Shown here one piece after another: positions 1 to 9,776 of a DNA stretch of 64,000 bases. This DNA is from Sordariomycetes sp. S80-01Y (taxonomy: Eukaryota; Ascomycota; Sordariomycetes): the NCBI GenBank assembly GCA_037042185.1, contig JAXQJY010000033.1:1364001-1428000 (forward strand). The letters run 5' to 3'. A program made the translations under genes and the position numbers. Position 1 is the first letter of the stretch. Each line of letters opens with the position of its first letter. The notes beneath the pieces were generated by a model. The model worked only from the letters and a program-made list of their open reading frames with translations, was not told the origin of the DNA and did no database searches.

Positions 1-1640
1 GCGTGTCCGCGGCTAGCATCATCGACGGGGGGGCTTGCGCGTATCCACGCGAACCTGCTCTCCGGGATAGACTGGAATGCGAACCACGACACTGGGAAAA
101 GGGGCCAGGCGAAGGGGGTGAAGGTGAAATGGGCGGCTGATGGCCGCCAAGACCGATCGGCTGGCGTCGACAGGCGCCACGACCGCATTGGCGATGCAGC
201 TCCAAACCTTATTTCTGGCCTAAGTCTCATGACGGGTTCTGACCGCTCTTTGTACCGTCTCTGGTGACAGGTAACGAAGGGTGCGGAATCCTTGCGAGGT
301 GGACGGAGTTTCCACGGCCCTCCGGCCCAACAGTCTAGCCTGCCCGTCTGCCGGGTCTGAACAGACAGACATTTCTTCCAGTTGGCCCGGGCATATTACC
401 CAGCCAGCACCCTCACGCGCGCGGCTAGCGCCAGGCCGAAGGTTAATCCTCCAAATGCTGTCATTGCCGGCGGAATGCCGCAGGTCGCGGGCAGAGTTTC
501 AAGGGGTTTCAGATGATGAATCCGCCCTCCATTTCGGACCCTTTCGGGCGGCCGCGCTCTGGAATGTGCGACCACATGTCAAATCTCCCTCGACTTTTAC
601 GGGGTAGAGGAGGCCGTGATGGTGATGAACAAGGTAACACAGCGTGTGATCAGCAGGTCGCGCCGTGGCCGAATAGAGTTTCATGAGGGTTTTTCTTGCC
701 CCCTTTTGCTCAGGGCTTCTGTGTGTTTTTTCACTGATGACCTCGCATGTGTCAGTCAATCAATCAATCACCGGCCCACCCCACTCACCACCAAACCGCC
801 TCACGCCGCTTCGGGAACGGCACAGCTGTCAATCGTTGGTGTATGGTCTTCTTAGTTCCCTTGAACTCACATGAGCCGGCCGCCACACAGATGGGCTTCT
901 GGAACCCACCGGTCGAGTCGTGTGCTCAATCAGTGCTCCGTACCGGGGCAAAAGGTGCAGCTGCTTGCACTCGCAGCCAATTCAGGCGTCAATAACGTTC
1001 GACGTGCATCCGTACGTGGCCACCGGATAGAGACATCTGACCCGTTTAGACTTTGATTGCGCCCCTCGTTCACGACACGCCACGACGGACAGCAGCAGCG
1101 TGAGAGCCATCGCGCGGCCCCAGCCTCGGGAGAAGGTCCCGAATAGGCCAAGAGAATCGCGCTTTGCCCCGACCCCCCCGCGTTCATCAAAAGGTTATCA
1201 AAGGTTATAAATAAGATTTTGCCTGATTGTGCGACGGTGCTGGCTGTCTTCGGCACGGAACTCTGCAGGGAACCCGGGCTGAGTCCCAAAGTCTGTCGCG
1301 ATCGGCACGCCGTCCGAGGGCATCCCTCAGAGCTTCTGCGTTCTGGACGGACGTCCGGACTGGAAGCCACTGGGTAAACTGGACTGACTTCGTACTTTGG
1401 AAGCGTCGGGGTGGGTGCTTCGACCGCTGATCGGCCACTGCCCGCTGGGCTAGGGCAGCCACCGAGTCATTTCACGGCTGCGGGGACGCGATATATTCAT
1501 TTGCGTTCACTAACGTTGGCAGCCAGGACCCCCAAAGCCCAAGGGGGTTCGCTTGGCAGCCCAATGCTGGGCTGGACAGGGCGCAAGGCAACGGCAGGAC
1601 GACGCACACCGGTAGCGGTAGCGCGTTTCCCCCACTGAAA

Positions 1641-1662
1641 GGCTGGCTGGGCTGGCTGGCTG
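1641..1662. repeat. Imperfect GGCT microsatellite
   Basis: Five GGCT-type tetranucleotide units with one irregular base lie in non-coding DNA upstream of the first gene. No function is suggested. Confidence 0.6.
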
Positions 1663-1972
1663 AGAAGGATCGTTTGGGCTGTGGGAGACAATACTTAGCA
1701 CCGTACGTACTCCGTTGTGAAGCCCGAGACACCGGGATGCACGACTAACTTTCACTTTGCCGCTCGGATACGCAGGGACACGGTCGCGGCAGGGCCGTGT
1801 ATCTATCAACATTCCATCCCTCCCAGCAGCGTGGCCAACACAAACCTACCTTACTCAGAACGAACAGCCCCCGACTGGAATCCTGCTGCTCACGTTTTTG
1901 CCGGGCCGCCGGCGGCTCCTCTCTTGGTAGCCTCTCCACGAGGAAAATAGGGGACCCAGCGACGTGAAACTG

Positions 1973-2024
1973 GGCCGCCAGGCGGCCGGCCTGGTGTAAG
2001 TCAGTCAGTGCGGCGGACTGACTT
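1973..2024. repeat. Two adjacent inverted repeats
   Basis: GGCCGCC (1973-1979) and GGCGGCC (1981-1987) form a 7-bp dyad around one base. Eleven bases further on, AAGTCAGTC (1998-2006) and GACTGACTT (2016-2024) form a perfect 9-bp inverted repeat around a 9-nt spacer. They lie about 460 bp upstream of the first start codon and about 140 bp upstream of a TATA-like box. They could be dimer-binding operator sites or could fold as hairpins in RNA. Confidence 0.5.
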
Positions 2025-2161
2025 GTCCCTGCGGGTACGGGCAGGTCGTGGTCCGGCGCTACGAGGAGACGGGTGCGAGGCTATTACCTGGGGCTTCTGA
2101 CAGACCACGATGTCAGTCGCTTATTGTATTTGCCTCGTCTGCTCGGGTCCTGTCTTTCTGG

Positions 2162-2169
2162 TATAAAGA
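2162..2169 (+). promoter_or_regulatory. TATA-like box for the gene at 2482
   Basis: TATAAAGA lies 313 bp upstream of the start codon and is followed by a C/T-rich stretch resembling a fungal 5' leader. The assignment is by motif and position only. Confidence 0.35.
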
Positions 2170-2481
2170 GACCGCGTCCGTCCCGGGTGGGAGATGATTT
2201 GATGCCCGCTCGTGCAATCTTGTCCCTCGTCCGTCTCCAACTGTCTGACCCGTCCCCTCCAAGAAACACTTATATCCATACATACACATCAACTTCCCCC
2301 ACAAAGGAACCTGCAGGTCATCGGCTGCCAAGTACCTCGAAATTGCAACGCGGCGATCCCCTGTCCACATCTGTCTGCAACACAACCGCCTCCCCCCACA
2401 CCGGCGTCTAAGACTGTCCCTTGTTGACGCGACCCGACCGCTATTTTGAGTCTCACACTACGGCCTGGTGCATACGGATAT

Positions 2482-2991
2482 ATGAACGGACGAACACCCG
2501 CGCAATCTACCTCCCCCCATCATCCTACAATGCTTTCCGCTGTCCAACCGCACACTCAAGAACAGCACCTGCACTACACTCACTACCCATCTCAACATCA
2601 ACGACTCCAACAACAACAAAGTTACCACCAACACCCCTACCCTCGCCCAACGGCTATGCCCCACCGCGTCTTGCCCGCCGAGCTCACTCGAGCCTCCTCG
2701 GCCACATCTACCACATCCGACTCATCAACCTCGACGTCTTCCTGCGATGCCTCAGTAATCCAGGCTCTGGAGATCGCCCGCGAGAGCCCTGACGGCGCGC
2801 AAGACCCCACCGTCAGCAAGATCCTCGAGGGTGCCATTTCCTCGATATGGGGCAAGGTCGAGGCGGCGCCTCAGTCCTATGTCATGACGAGGGAGGAGTT
2901 CTCCGTCTTCAACTACTTCCAGCATCGCTTCATGGAGAACAGCACTGCTAGGATGGCCAGGGCGCGATACTGGGATCATGCGTCGGCTTGA
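2482..2991 (+). CDS. Conserved fungal protein of unknown function (169 aa)
   Basis: No known enzyme or domain is recognised. The start is the first ATG of an open frame that begins slightly upstream on TTG. Residues 1-55 are low complexity, rich in His, Gln, Pro and Ser; 65-90 are Ser/Thr-rich. The last 80 residues look folded: an acidic stretch (IARESPDGAQDP), a helix-like block (VSKILEGAISSIWGKV) and the run YVMTREEFSVFNYFQHRF, ending in ARYWD. From memory, this kind of C-terminal block recurs in uncharacterised proteins of filamentous ascomycetes. There is no signal peptide, membrane segment or intron. The long upstream region and His/Gln-rich tail would fit a regulatory or nuclear protein, but that is inference. 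Confidence 0.75.
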   Translation: MNGRTPAQSTSPHHPTMLSAVQPHTQEQHLHYTHYPSQHQRLQQQQSYHQHPYPRPTAMPHRVLPAELTRASSATSTTSDSSTSTSSCDASVIQALEIARESPDGAQDPTVSKILEGAISSIWGKVEAAPQSYVMTREEFSVFNYFQHRFMENSTARMARARYWDHASA

Positions 2992-3673
2992 GGACCGACA
3001 GCAGTTGTGGAAATGGTTGTGTTTAGACTTGACTTCTTCGGTCCTCTGGGACGATCACGATACCCCCGAAATGGTGTGATTGGGATGGAAACTCTTGGTT
3101 GGCATATGCATCGTTACGGCGACAGATTGGGCTGTTTTTGTGCTTTTAGATAATGAACTCATGACTCTTCTTCCTCAACGCTGTCGCATCACGTCCACGT
3201 AACATGTGCTTGACTTCAGATTGATCCTCACCCACCGCAATCGCAAGCGACTCTCTCAGGGTTCCGCACATTGCGCGGCGCAGGCAGCATACTCTGTCCT
3301 GCTTTTTGCCTTGCACACCCACGACTCTTCACCGAGCCTGGTCATCTTTGTCGATTCACTGTGGTTGCCTGTTTGTACCTTCAGCATGTTAAGGTTCACG
3401 GGGCTGAGGTGTGTTGCGAGGATGCGTGATGTGACCCCCAGCGCCAACTTTTCTTCCCCATCGCCAGAATGTCACCCTTTGGCCAGCGGCCCAACTTTGA
3501 CACGTCGCTTCATCGCCCACTGCATTGCTTGATAAGGGCTTTTGCGAAGGCATTATCAAACTTTTCATCATGCTTCCCACCGAGCGAGTTCCTCGACAGT
3601 TGTTCATGATGCGCCTCCCTACGTCTTTCCATCATCCGCCCCGTCGACTCACACTGGTACTGCCCATTCCGTC
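2992..3673. other. Intergenic region between the orphan gene and the PNGase A-like gene
   Basis: About 680 bp holding the 3' end of the first gene and the promoter and leader of the next. No repeat, RNA gene or convincing extra reading frame is seen. Confidence 0.6.
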
Positions 3674-5761
3674 ATGAAAAGCGCTCTCCGCCACGCACTT
3701 GGGCTTCTGTCCCTCTGTAACCTAGCGCAGATGGTTCAAGCAGAAATCGAAGTTACGGCATGTATGCCTCCCGTCAAAAAAACCACCGGCCTCGCCTCAG
3801 GCAAGAACCTCTTCGTCGGCTCTCCAGGATATGCTCAGCTGCCAGATACGCCTCCTGTGCATTTGAAATTGATGGAAGAGACCTTTGAGAATAGCTACGG
3901 CGACCCTTATCATGGTAAGTCAACCCTATGGCCCGGCTGTCGACTGCCTGGGAGCATTGCATTGCTAACACCGCATCTAGTTGAGGTTGAATGGCCCGAA
4001 GGCCCTTTCGAAGGCATCTGGATTGAGATGACCATTAGATCCAAAGGACATCAATTCGATCGTCTTGGGACCATGTGGATCGGCCATACCGAAATCATGA
4101 GGTTTACCACTCCTCAGCCGACAGACGACGGTGTTGTCTCCTACATTTCCAAAGACCTCAGCCAATACCATTACCTGTTCTCCAGCCAGCTTCTGGAGAA
4201 CAAATATTTCATCTTTGATCTGGGCAACATTGTCACCGATGTATATAACGCACCAATTCACGTCAATGTCGACGCATATTTCATCAAGGCGCCGCAGGGT
4301 GCACTCCCTCAAGCTGAGGATGACCACGAGCGCTGGCCCATACCTGGCCCAGCGGACGAAATCATACCCATCAACGCCAAGAGAGGCTATCCAGACACCA
4401 AGGCCAGCACTTGGCACTTTCCCACAGATAAATGCACCGCGACTTTAAAGCACTTTCCCAAGAACGTCTCAAGGGCTGTTCTCACTGTTGCTGCTACCGG
4501 CCAGGGCGACGAAGAGTTTTGGTGGCTCAACGTGCCTCAAACAGCCAGCGAATGCTTCAATGGTACCCGACTACCAGGACTCAGCTCATTTCGAGAGGTC
4601 ATGGTCTTGATCGATGGCAGGGTAGCCGGCTTTGTCTGGCCGTTCCCTGCGGTCTTCACAGGTGCTATCAGTCCAGCGTTGCACCGTCCGGTCGCTGGTA
4701 TCCAAGCTTTCGATCTGCGAGAGTACGAGATCGATCTCACGCCTTGGTTGGGCGTTCTTGGCAACGGAAAGCAGCACACCATTCGGTTGGAGGTCCAAGG
4801 AATTGACGACGCGTTGACCGAGGCGGCCGTGCCTGTAGGCCATCATTGGGTCCTTTCAGGCAAGTTGTTCATTTGGTATGGCGAACTTCTACCAATGGAG
4901 AATACACACGAGAGTGTCGAGATCATGTACTCGCCAATGACTTACAAGTCCACGATTAAGCCCATCGATCACGGCGCTTTCGAGTACACCCAGTCTATTA
5001 CGAGAGAGATCTTCACCAAGCAGTTTACACCAGGCAAGCGGGCCAAGAAGAATGAGTACAAGTCGTTCCAAAAGTATAGAATGATCAACGCGGGCACAGT
5101 GGGCGATTTCGGGCAAGCACACAAAGTCAATTCTAAGTACACAGCCAGTTCGGGCTCGACTCGTCACGAAAATAGGAGTCTCTCGACTTGGTTCGACTAC
5201 GAGATCGGCACAGATGCGGCATACAAGACCGAGGAAGACTCGTTGGTACTCGACGCCAAGCTGAACCAAAGTATGCTCCTAGGAGTTACTCTGGACTCTC
5301 CCTTGATCGACGGTGGCCATGCCTTGTTTACCCGCTGGCCAACCACGCCTGGATCAATCGTATCAAGCCATAAACATGGCGAATCGAGGTTCGAGCAGGG
5401 CGCAGACGGAGCTCATGCTTGGGGCAGCACCTCTCAGGAATACAACATCGCGCCCATGAAGGACCTTGAAGGGGATGAGATGCCTCCAGCGGGCAAAGAC
5501 TGGTACAGGCGAGAGCTTCAGTACAAGGACAACGAGCGAATTCGGGACAAAGAGTACCTGGACGGCTTCGAAGTTGCCTACAGGAAAGATGGTTTTCCCA
5601 GCGCGGACGACGATGGATTCGAACCCCTGGAGCGATGTCTGGCATGTGAGTCCCGGCAGGCTGGAAACGCAACGGATTATGCTCCTTTCCCCGTCGTCCG
5701 TAGCGGCATTCCGAACATTTACTTTAGGGACCAAGGCTTTTCGATTCATCCAAATTCATAG
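3674..5761 (+). CDS. PNGase A-like secreted protein (peptide N-glycanase A family)
   Basis: Related to peptide-N4-(N-acetyl-beta-glucosaminyl)asparagine amidase A, which releases N-glycans from glycopeptides in acidic secretory compartments. One intron is proposed at 3915-3980 (66 nt: GTAAGT donor, GCTAAC branch, CTAG acceptor). Removing it gives PYHVEVEWPEGPFEG in the N-terminal beta domain; being divisible by three and without a stop, it also reads through. The chosen ATG gives a 673-aa product beginning with a plausible signal peptide (MKSALRHALGLLSLCNLAQ, cleavage near residue 23). The family-like core covers roughly residues 60-600, with N-X-S/T sites such as NVS, NGT and NRS. A GTGAGT at 5646 might start a further intron giving another C-terminus. 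Whether it is active or only a family member cannot be told. Confidence 0.82.
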   Translation: MKSALRHALGLLSLCNLAQMVQAEIEVTACMPPVKKTTGLASGKNLFVGSPGYAQLPDTPPVHLKLMEETFENSYGDPYHGKSTLWPGCRLPGSIALLTPHLVEVEWPEGPFEGIWIEMTIRSKGHQFDRLGTMWIGHTEIMRFTTPQPTDDGVVSYISKDLSQYHYLFSSQLLENKYFIFDLGNIVTDVYNAPIHVNVDAYFIKAPQGALPQAEDDHERWPIPGPADEIIPINAKRGYPDTKASTWHFPTDKCTATLKHFPKNVSRAVLTVAATGQGDEEFWWLNVPQTASECFNGTRLPGLSSFREVMVLIDGRVAGFVWPFPAVFTGAISPALHRPVAGIQAFDLREYEIDLTPWLGVLGNGKQHTIRLEVQGIDDALTEAAVPVGHHWVLSGKLFIWYGELLPMENTHESVEIMYSPMTYKSTIKPIDHGAFEYTQSITREIFTKQFTPGKRAKKNEYKSFQKYRMINAGTVGDFGQAHKVNSKYTASSGSTRHENRSLSTWFDYEIGTDAAYKTEEDSLVLDAKLNQSMLLGVTLDSPLIDGGHALFTRWPTTPGSIVSSHKHGESRFEQGADGAHAWGSTSQEYNIAPMKDLEGDEMPPAGKDWYRRELQYKDNERIRDKEYLDGFEVAYRKDGFPSADDDGFEPLERCLACESRQAGNATDYAPFPVVRSGIPNIYFRDQGFSIHPNS

Positions 5762-7799
5762 ACACCAACGACCTGTCTTTCGACTTCTGCCACTCGATGC
5801 TCAGATGCCCGCCATGGAAGAAGTAAAGGGGGTGTACCTCATGTCATATCACCAAGTCGGTCCACGGGTCTGTACGATTAGTGGCATGTGCACACCAACG
5901 TCTTCGCCGACGGTATCCGCTCGTCCCGATGTCTTTGCTCCGGGCCTCATGCACAGTGGGTATCCTCGACAGTGCTTCAAGATACGCCACGCTTTTATCA
6001 CGTCATGTTCCTGGATTCATGCCAGATGCACTAGTCGAAGTTTGTGGGCGGAGGGTCTTGTAAGGGAGGGAGTGTATGTACACTGTCATCGTCGGCACGT
6101 TCCCGACAGGCAGAAGGATCATGTTCCTGAATAGGGGCGTTTACCTCGTGAGGCCTAATGATTAGCCCCCTTCACCTGCCAAATCTGGGGAACTTTTCTC
6201 TACGGCTCCCAGCAATAATACAATATTACGGTACACCAACAGTAGCACATCCCGTCGCATACATGCCTGGTGCCGGCACGCACCTGTGAAAGTCTATCCT
6301 TCGTTCCAATCCGCCGGGACAGCATCACGGTGCGCCCAAGCAATGCGATGCTTTCAGTTAGCCTTTCTAGACGGAGCCCTGCTTACCGAGCTCTCGGAGC
6401 TTCTCTGCCGCCATGATGGTGCGCCACGTCGGATCTGGCAACCAGGTTGGGAGGGCATGATGACGTTGGCTTTGCTTCGGTCGGTTCACAGGCTTCTAGA
6501 AGAATGCGTGGAAGTCGCGTGGCGGCAAGCATGAATAAGTAGCCAGCCTCACAAGCGCGATAGTGGAGAGTTAGACTTTGGCTGGCCTGCTTGGGAGGAT
6601 GACACCGGCTGAAGGCTATTAAGATTGGGGAAGCCCCAATGAAGTGTGTCTGTCCCTACTACTCGATCTGGCTATCACCGGCCGACGGCGAAGTTTGAGG
6701 AAATCCCGTCGGCAGGGTGTGGCTTCCATTCCAAACTGTTGTGGCTGACGGTTTCCAATCTCGAGGATACCCTCTTGCTGTCTACGATCAGTCATCTTCC
6801 TAAACTTGTTGCAAAAAGCTGCCGTGGTTGTGATGTCGGATCATCCAGGTGAGATCTGGGACACTCAGCTGGAATGCTTCCACACGAAGGTTTGAGCTCA
6901 ACTCGAACTCTGATCCAGCTGTCGAGCTTCTAAGACACGCAAAATGCGAGACGGAAGGAAACCATCCGACCGGGGCTCCGAGTTGAGTTTCGTCCGACTT
7001 TTCTCGAGCCGAAGCAAGACGAGACGTGGACATTTTCCTCATGATACATGCCCAAGGTCGCCGAACGGTGTCATGACCCAAGCCGCCATCAAAAATCAAG
7101 ACGAGGCTGATGACGATGGGCCGTGGCTTCGCAGCCGAGCCATCCGGTTGCGGTGATGTGAAAAGGGGCGACAATTTGGGGGAGTTGTGTCACGATTGCG
7201 TGACGACATGCAGCCACAAGCTGCGAGAGATCCAACATTTGAGAGACTGACAATTTGAAATCCCGAAGGCGATCAGTCTTTACTCTTTAAAGCTCTTCAG
7301 TTACTAGGAGTTGCTAGAGTCCTTGAAGCTGTTGATCCCGTGGCGTGAAGCTCGTGCAGGTACTCCTGAAGATCGAACGAGAACCTGAGGTCGTGGATAA
7401 TTTGCGACAGCAACATTCGATGAGGGTCACACAAGCCTACCGAGCGCAAAATTCATCCAAAGCTTATCTGGGAAATCTCAGGCTATACTCACGGATTCAG
7501 TGATGTTCAAGGTCGGCCGAGATGCCAATGAGGTCATACGTTTCCTAGTAGCTCCCAGCTGCCGACACGTCCGAAGCTCACGCTCGCGAAGACATCATTG
7601 ACTTCGGACCCCTCATATGAACCGCCTAATCCAGGTTTCTAGCTCAGAAATTTGCTCTTGTTACAATCCTACATAATTTCTTGACTTGAAGGCTCTCTTC
7701 ATTCTAGCTGAACGAAGTTCTCTACGAATTGCAGCTCTACGCCCCCTTTCACCGCTGTCCATCAATCCACCACCCCTTTTTCTTCCAGACGCGAACAAG
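5762..7799. other. 2-kb intergenic stretch with no supported gene
   Basis: The short frames on both strands have no recognisable domain, start context or splice pattern. The left end could hold an alternative last exon of the PNGase A-like gene. A 6-bp inverted repeat lies at 7189-7204. The last few hundred bases are the presumed promoter and leader of the MARVEL gene. Confidence 0.6.
7189..7204. repeat. GTCACG/CGTGAC inverted repeat
   Basis: Six-base arms flank four bases (ATTG) about 600 bp upstream of the MARVEL gene start. The TGACG-like half sites recall bZIP targets, but a match this short can occur by chance. Confidence 0.3.
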
Positions 7800-8333
7800 A
7801 TGGGCGTCATCAGCGCGATCCTACGGGGCATTGCCCTCCTCTGGACTCTCCTCATCACAGCTCTCATTGGCAACGTAATGGCCAACAACAATAACGCCGC
7901 CTCCTCGGCCACCCAGGCGATCAACTTCACCATGTTCGTCGCCGTCTGGTCATGGTTGGCTGGTCTCGTCGGCCTCGGGGCAGCTTTCGTCGCGGCACTC
8001 GCGATTCCAATGGTCATGTTTCCGTTGGACATTCTGGCAGTCCTGTTCACCTTCATTGATGCCATCGTCCTGTCTGCTAAGCTGACAGCTGTCGACTGCG
8101 GCAACATTGGAAATAAGGGACGCAGCTGGATCGCGTATGGCAGCGACAATGACGAGAAGAGATGCAGGGAGATTCAAGCCAGCACGGTCTTCATGTGGTT
8201 CCTCTGGGTCACGTTCATGGGATGTCTGTTCTACACCTTCACTGAGAGCAGGAGTGGCTTGGGCTCCGGTCTGAGCAACCCCTTGAAGAGGAGGTCAAGA
8301 GGCACCCCCAACATGGCTCAGGTCGGCGCTTAA
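7800..8333 (+). CDS. MARVEL-domain membrane protein, Nce102-like
   Basis: A 177-aa protein without introns and with four hydrophobic segments, near residues 5-25 (ILRGIALLWTLLITALIG), 40-62, 68-95 (AIPMVMFPLDILAVLFTFID) and 128-147 (STVFMWFLWVTFMGCLFYTF). The topology and the motif FMFVAVWSWLAGLVGLG-type second helix fit the fungal MARVEL family that includes Nce102, an organiser of eisosomes and plasma-membrane sphingolipid domains. The loop between TM3 and TM4 has two cysteines (VDCGNIGNKG and KRCREIQ) that may pair. The tail is basic (NPLKRRSRG) and should be cytosolic. The start is the first ATG in frame and fits a short N-terminus before TM1. The family is fairly sure; orthology to Nce102 itself is not. 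Confidence 0.82.
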   Translation: MGVISAILRGIALLWTLLITALIGNVMANNNNAASSATQAINFTMFVAVWSWLAGLVGLGAAFVAALAIPMVMFPLDILAVLFTFIDAIVLSAKLTAVDCGNIGNKGRSWIAYGSDNDEKRCREIQASTVFMWFLWVTFMGCLFYTFTESRSGLGSGLSNPLKRRSRGTPNMAQVGA

Positions 8334-8686
8334 AGCACAGGCTTGAAGCAGGAAGTGGTGTTGAATGAATATGAAAAGTGGCAGACTCCGCCTGTTCTGT
8401 AAGTGGCGGGAGACCATCTGCTTTGGTGGCAGGATGGACGATGATGCTGAGGAAAGTGAAGGCGTGGTAATACCAGGTTGTTGATACACAGAGACCCCGC
8501 GGAATTTGCTTGAAATAATCAATGCTTTCTTGGATTTGACGTACAACCTTTGGCCGTCCATCTTGTCGATCTGTGACGCATCGTCGAAAGGACGGTTTGC
8601 TTAGTTGAGACTAACTAAGCTCGCAATCCTGCCTTGCTTCTACGGGTGGCTTGTGATAACAGCGTGTGCGGCCACTCATTATTTTA
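8334..8686. other. Tail-to-tail 3' region between the MARVEL gene and MIM2
   Basis: Some 350 bp between two convergent stop codons, presumably the two 3' UTRs. Nothing else is seen. Confidence 0.6.
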
Positions 8687-9078
8687 TCACAGGCTGGATG
8701 CCGCTTCTGCAGCACCGATAGCCTTGAAGGCCTTCTTGTTCGTAAAGCGTACTTCAACGCCGTGAAGCCACGCCATGTATTTGCCCCAACCTGCAGCCTC
8801 GGGTTAGCTATAGACTCCATACAGGCACAGGTCCCAGACGTACTCCAATACGCAAATTTGCGGCCAAAGTACTTCCCGACGAAGGGAATGACCATCATGG
8901 TCAGCAGCAGCTGCAGCTGCTCCAGACTCCGCTCCCACTCCTCCTGCGCCTCGGAATCGGCGTCCGAGTATATGTCGCTCGTGCTCATCGACGGCAGGGA
9001 GTCGAGGTCGTCTTCGCCGCCGCTCTTCTCATTCCAGACGGGGGAGAGGTCGCGCAGGCGGTCGCTGAAGGACGCCAT
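8687..9078 (-). CDS. MIM2: Mim2-like mitochondrial outer membrane import subunit
   Basis: A small two-exon gene of 112 aa, exons 9078-8844 and 8790-8687, with a 53-nt intron (GTACGT donor, GCTAAC branch, CTGCAG acceptor). Splicing turns FAYWS into KFAYWSWGKYMAWLHGVEVR. The acidic N-terminus (about residues 20-45) is followed by the block EEWERSLEQLQLLLTMMVIP and FVGKYFGRKFAYW, one amphipathic to transmembrane helix. This matches my recollection of fungal Mim2, which with Mim1 inserts helical proteins into the mitochondrial outer membrane. The start ATG gives MASFSDRLRDLSPVW and follows a pentanucleotide repeat in the leader. It shares a 700-bp divergent promoter with eIF2beta. The gene model is strong; the name rests on motif memory. 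Confidence 0.72.
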
Positions 9079-9101
9079 GGCTTCAGCTTCGGCTGCGGTT
9101 C

Positions 9102-9126
9102 TGCGTTGCGTTGCGTTGCGTTGCGT
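9102..9126. repeat. TGCGT pentanucleotide repeat, five copies
   Basis: Five perfect tandem TGCGT units begin 24 bases upstream of the MIM2 start codon, so they probably sit in its 5' UTR. Such a tract is prone to length change between strains. Confidence 0.85.
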
Positions 9127-9390
9127 GCGTGCACGCGGGAAGATTGACGGGAGGGCTGAACTGGGTTGATCGTCGGCCGCGTGTGGCCTCGATGTAGGTG
9201 GTCACGGGGGTCTCGGGCGGTCTGCTACGCTCACATTCCCATTGCGTGGTGAACTCGAGGTCGATGATGGTTCTCTCTCCGATCCGCGGCCGTTGCGAGC
9301 CGAGAATGTCGCTTCGGAGATTCAGAAACGGGTGGGTTCTTGCAGCTCGACTCCACTGGCGCTGCGCTGTAGGTAGTGCGATGGGCACTG

Positions 9391-9408
9391 CCAGTGCCAG
9401 TGCCAGTG
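9391..9408. repeat. CCAGTG hexanucleotide repeat, three copies
   Basis: Three perfect CCAGTG units lie in the shared MIM2/eIF2beta promoter. They could be a minor repeat or clustered binding sites. Confidence 0.6.
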
Positions 9409-9776
9409 GTGATGAGGTCAGGTCACGTGCGACGTCTGGGCGGACATGTAGAGGGTTCATCGTAGGTTGAGTCAGCGAACGGCGAGAGGCGAGGCAAAGC
9501 TCATGCCCAGAGGAAGTGACTGCGACTGGACTTTCATCATCAACCTTCTCTGTGTCGAATCTCGGAAAAAGCTCTTCAGAATCGTCCAGATCAATCCCCT
9601 GATTTCTGCAACTGCTGCTGCCATAACGTCGCTGCAACGCTCGCCCATCGCGTCCGAACTCAAATCTGATCGGCCTCGCCACAGTACGCCCAAACGACGT
9701 CAAGCCCGCTCGAGGGTGCTGAGAAACGTACGCCGACATCCCACATACCGCGCTTTCCCCCAGGGAATTTGTCACC

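Larger units (their letters stand above)
1..2481. other. Long non-coding stretch upstream of the first gene
   Basis: No open frame here resembles a protein family, and the frames present overlap on both strands with arginine/serine/proline-rich composition typical of chance reading. Visible features are an imperfect GGCT repeat near 1641-1662, two inverted repeats at 1973-2024 and a TATA-like box at 2162. The last few hundred bases are C/T-rich and probably form the leader of the gene at 2482. The window starts inside this region, so part may belong to a gene further left. Confidence 0.6.
9079..9776. promoter_or_regulatory. Divergent promoter region of MIM2 and eIF2beta
   Basis: About 700 bp separating two start codons on opposite strands, so both promoters must lie here. 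It holds a five-copy TGCGT repeat next to the MIM2 start and a three-copy CCAGTG repeat near its middle. A long minus-strand open frame crosses it but has no family resemblance. Confidence 0.65.

Noticed and set aside
5615-5626. Sequence GGATTCGAACCC looking like a minus-strand tRNA B box
   Set aside because: It lies in the PNGase A-like coding frame, and the bases around it do not form a T-arm stem or a cloverleaf.
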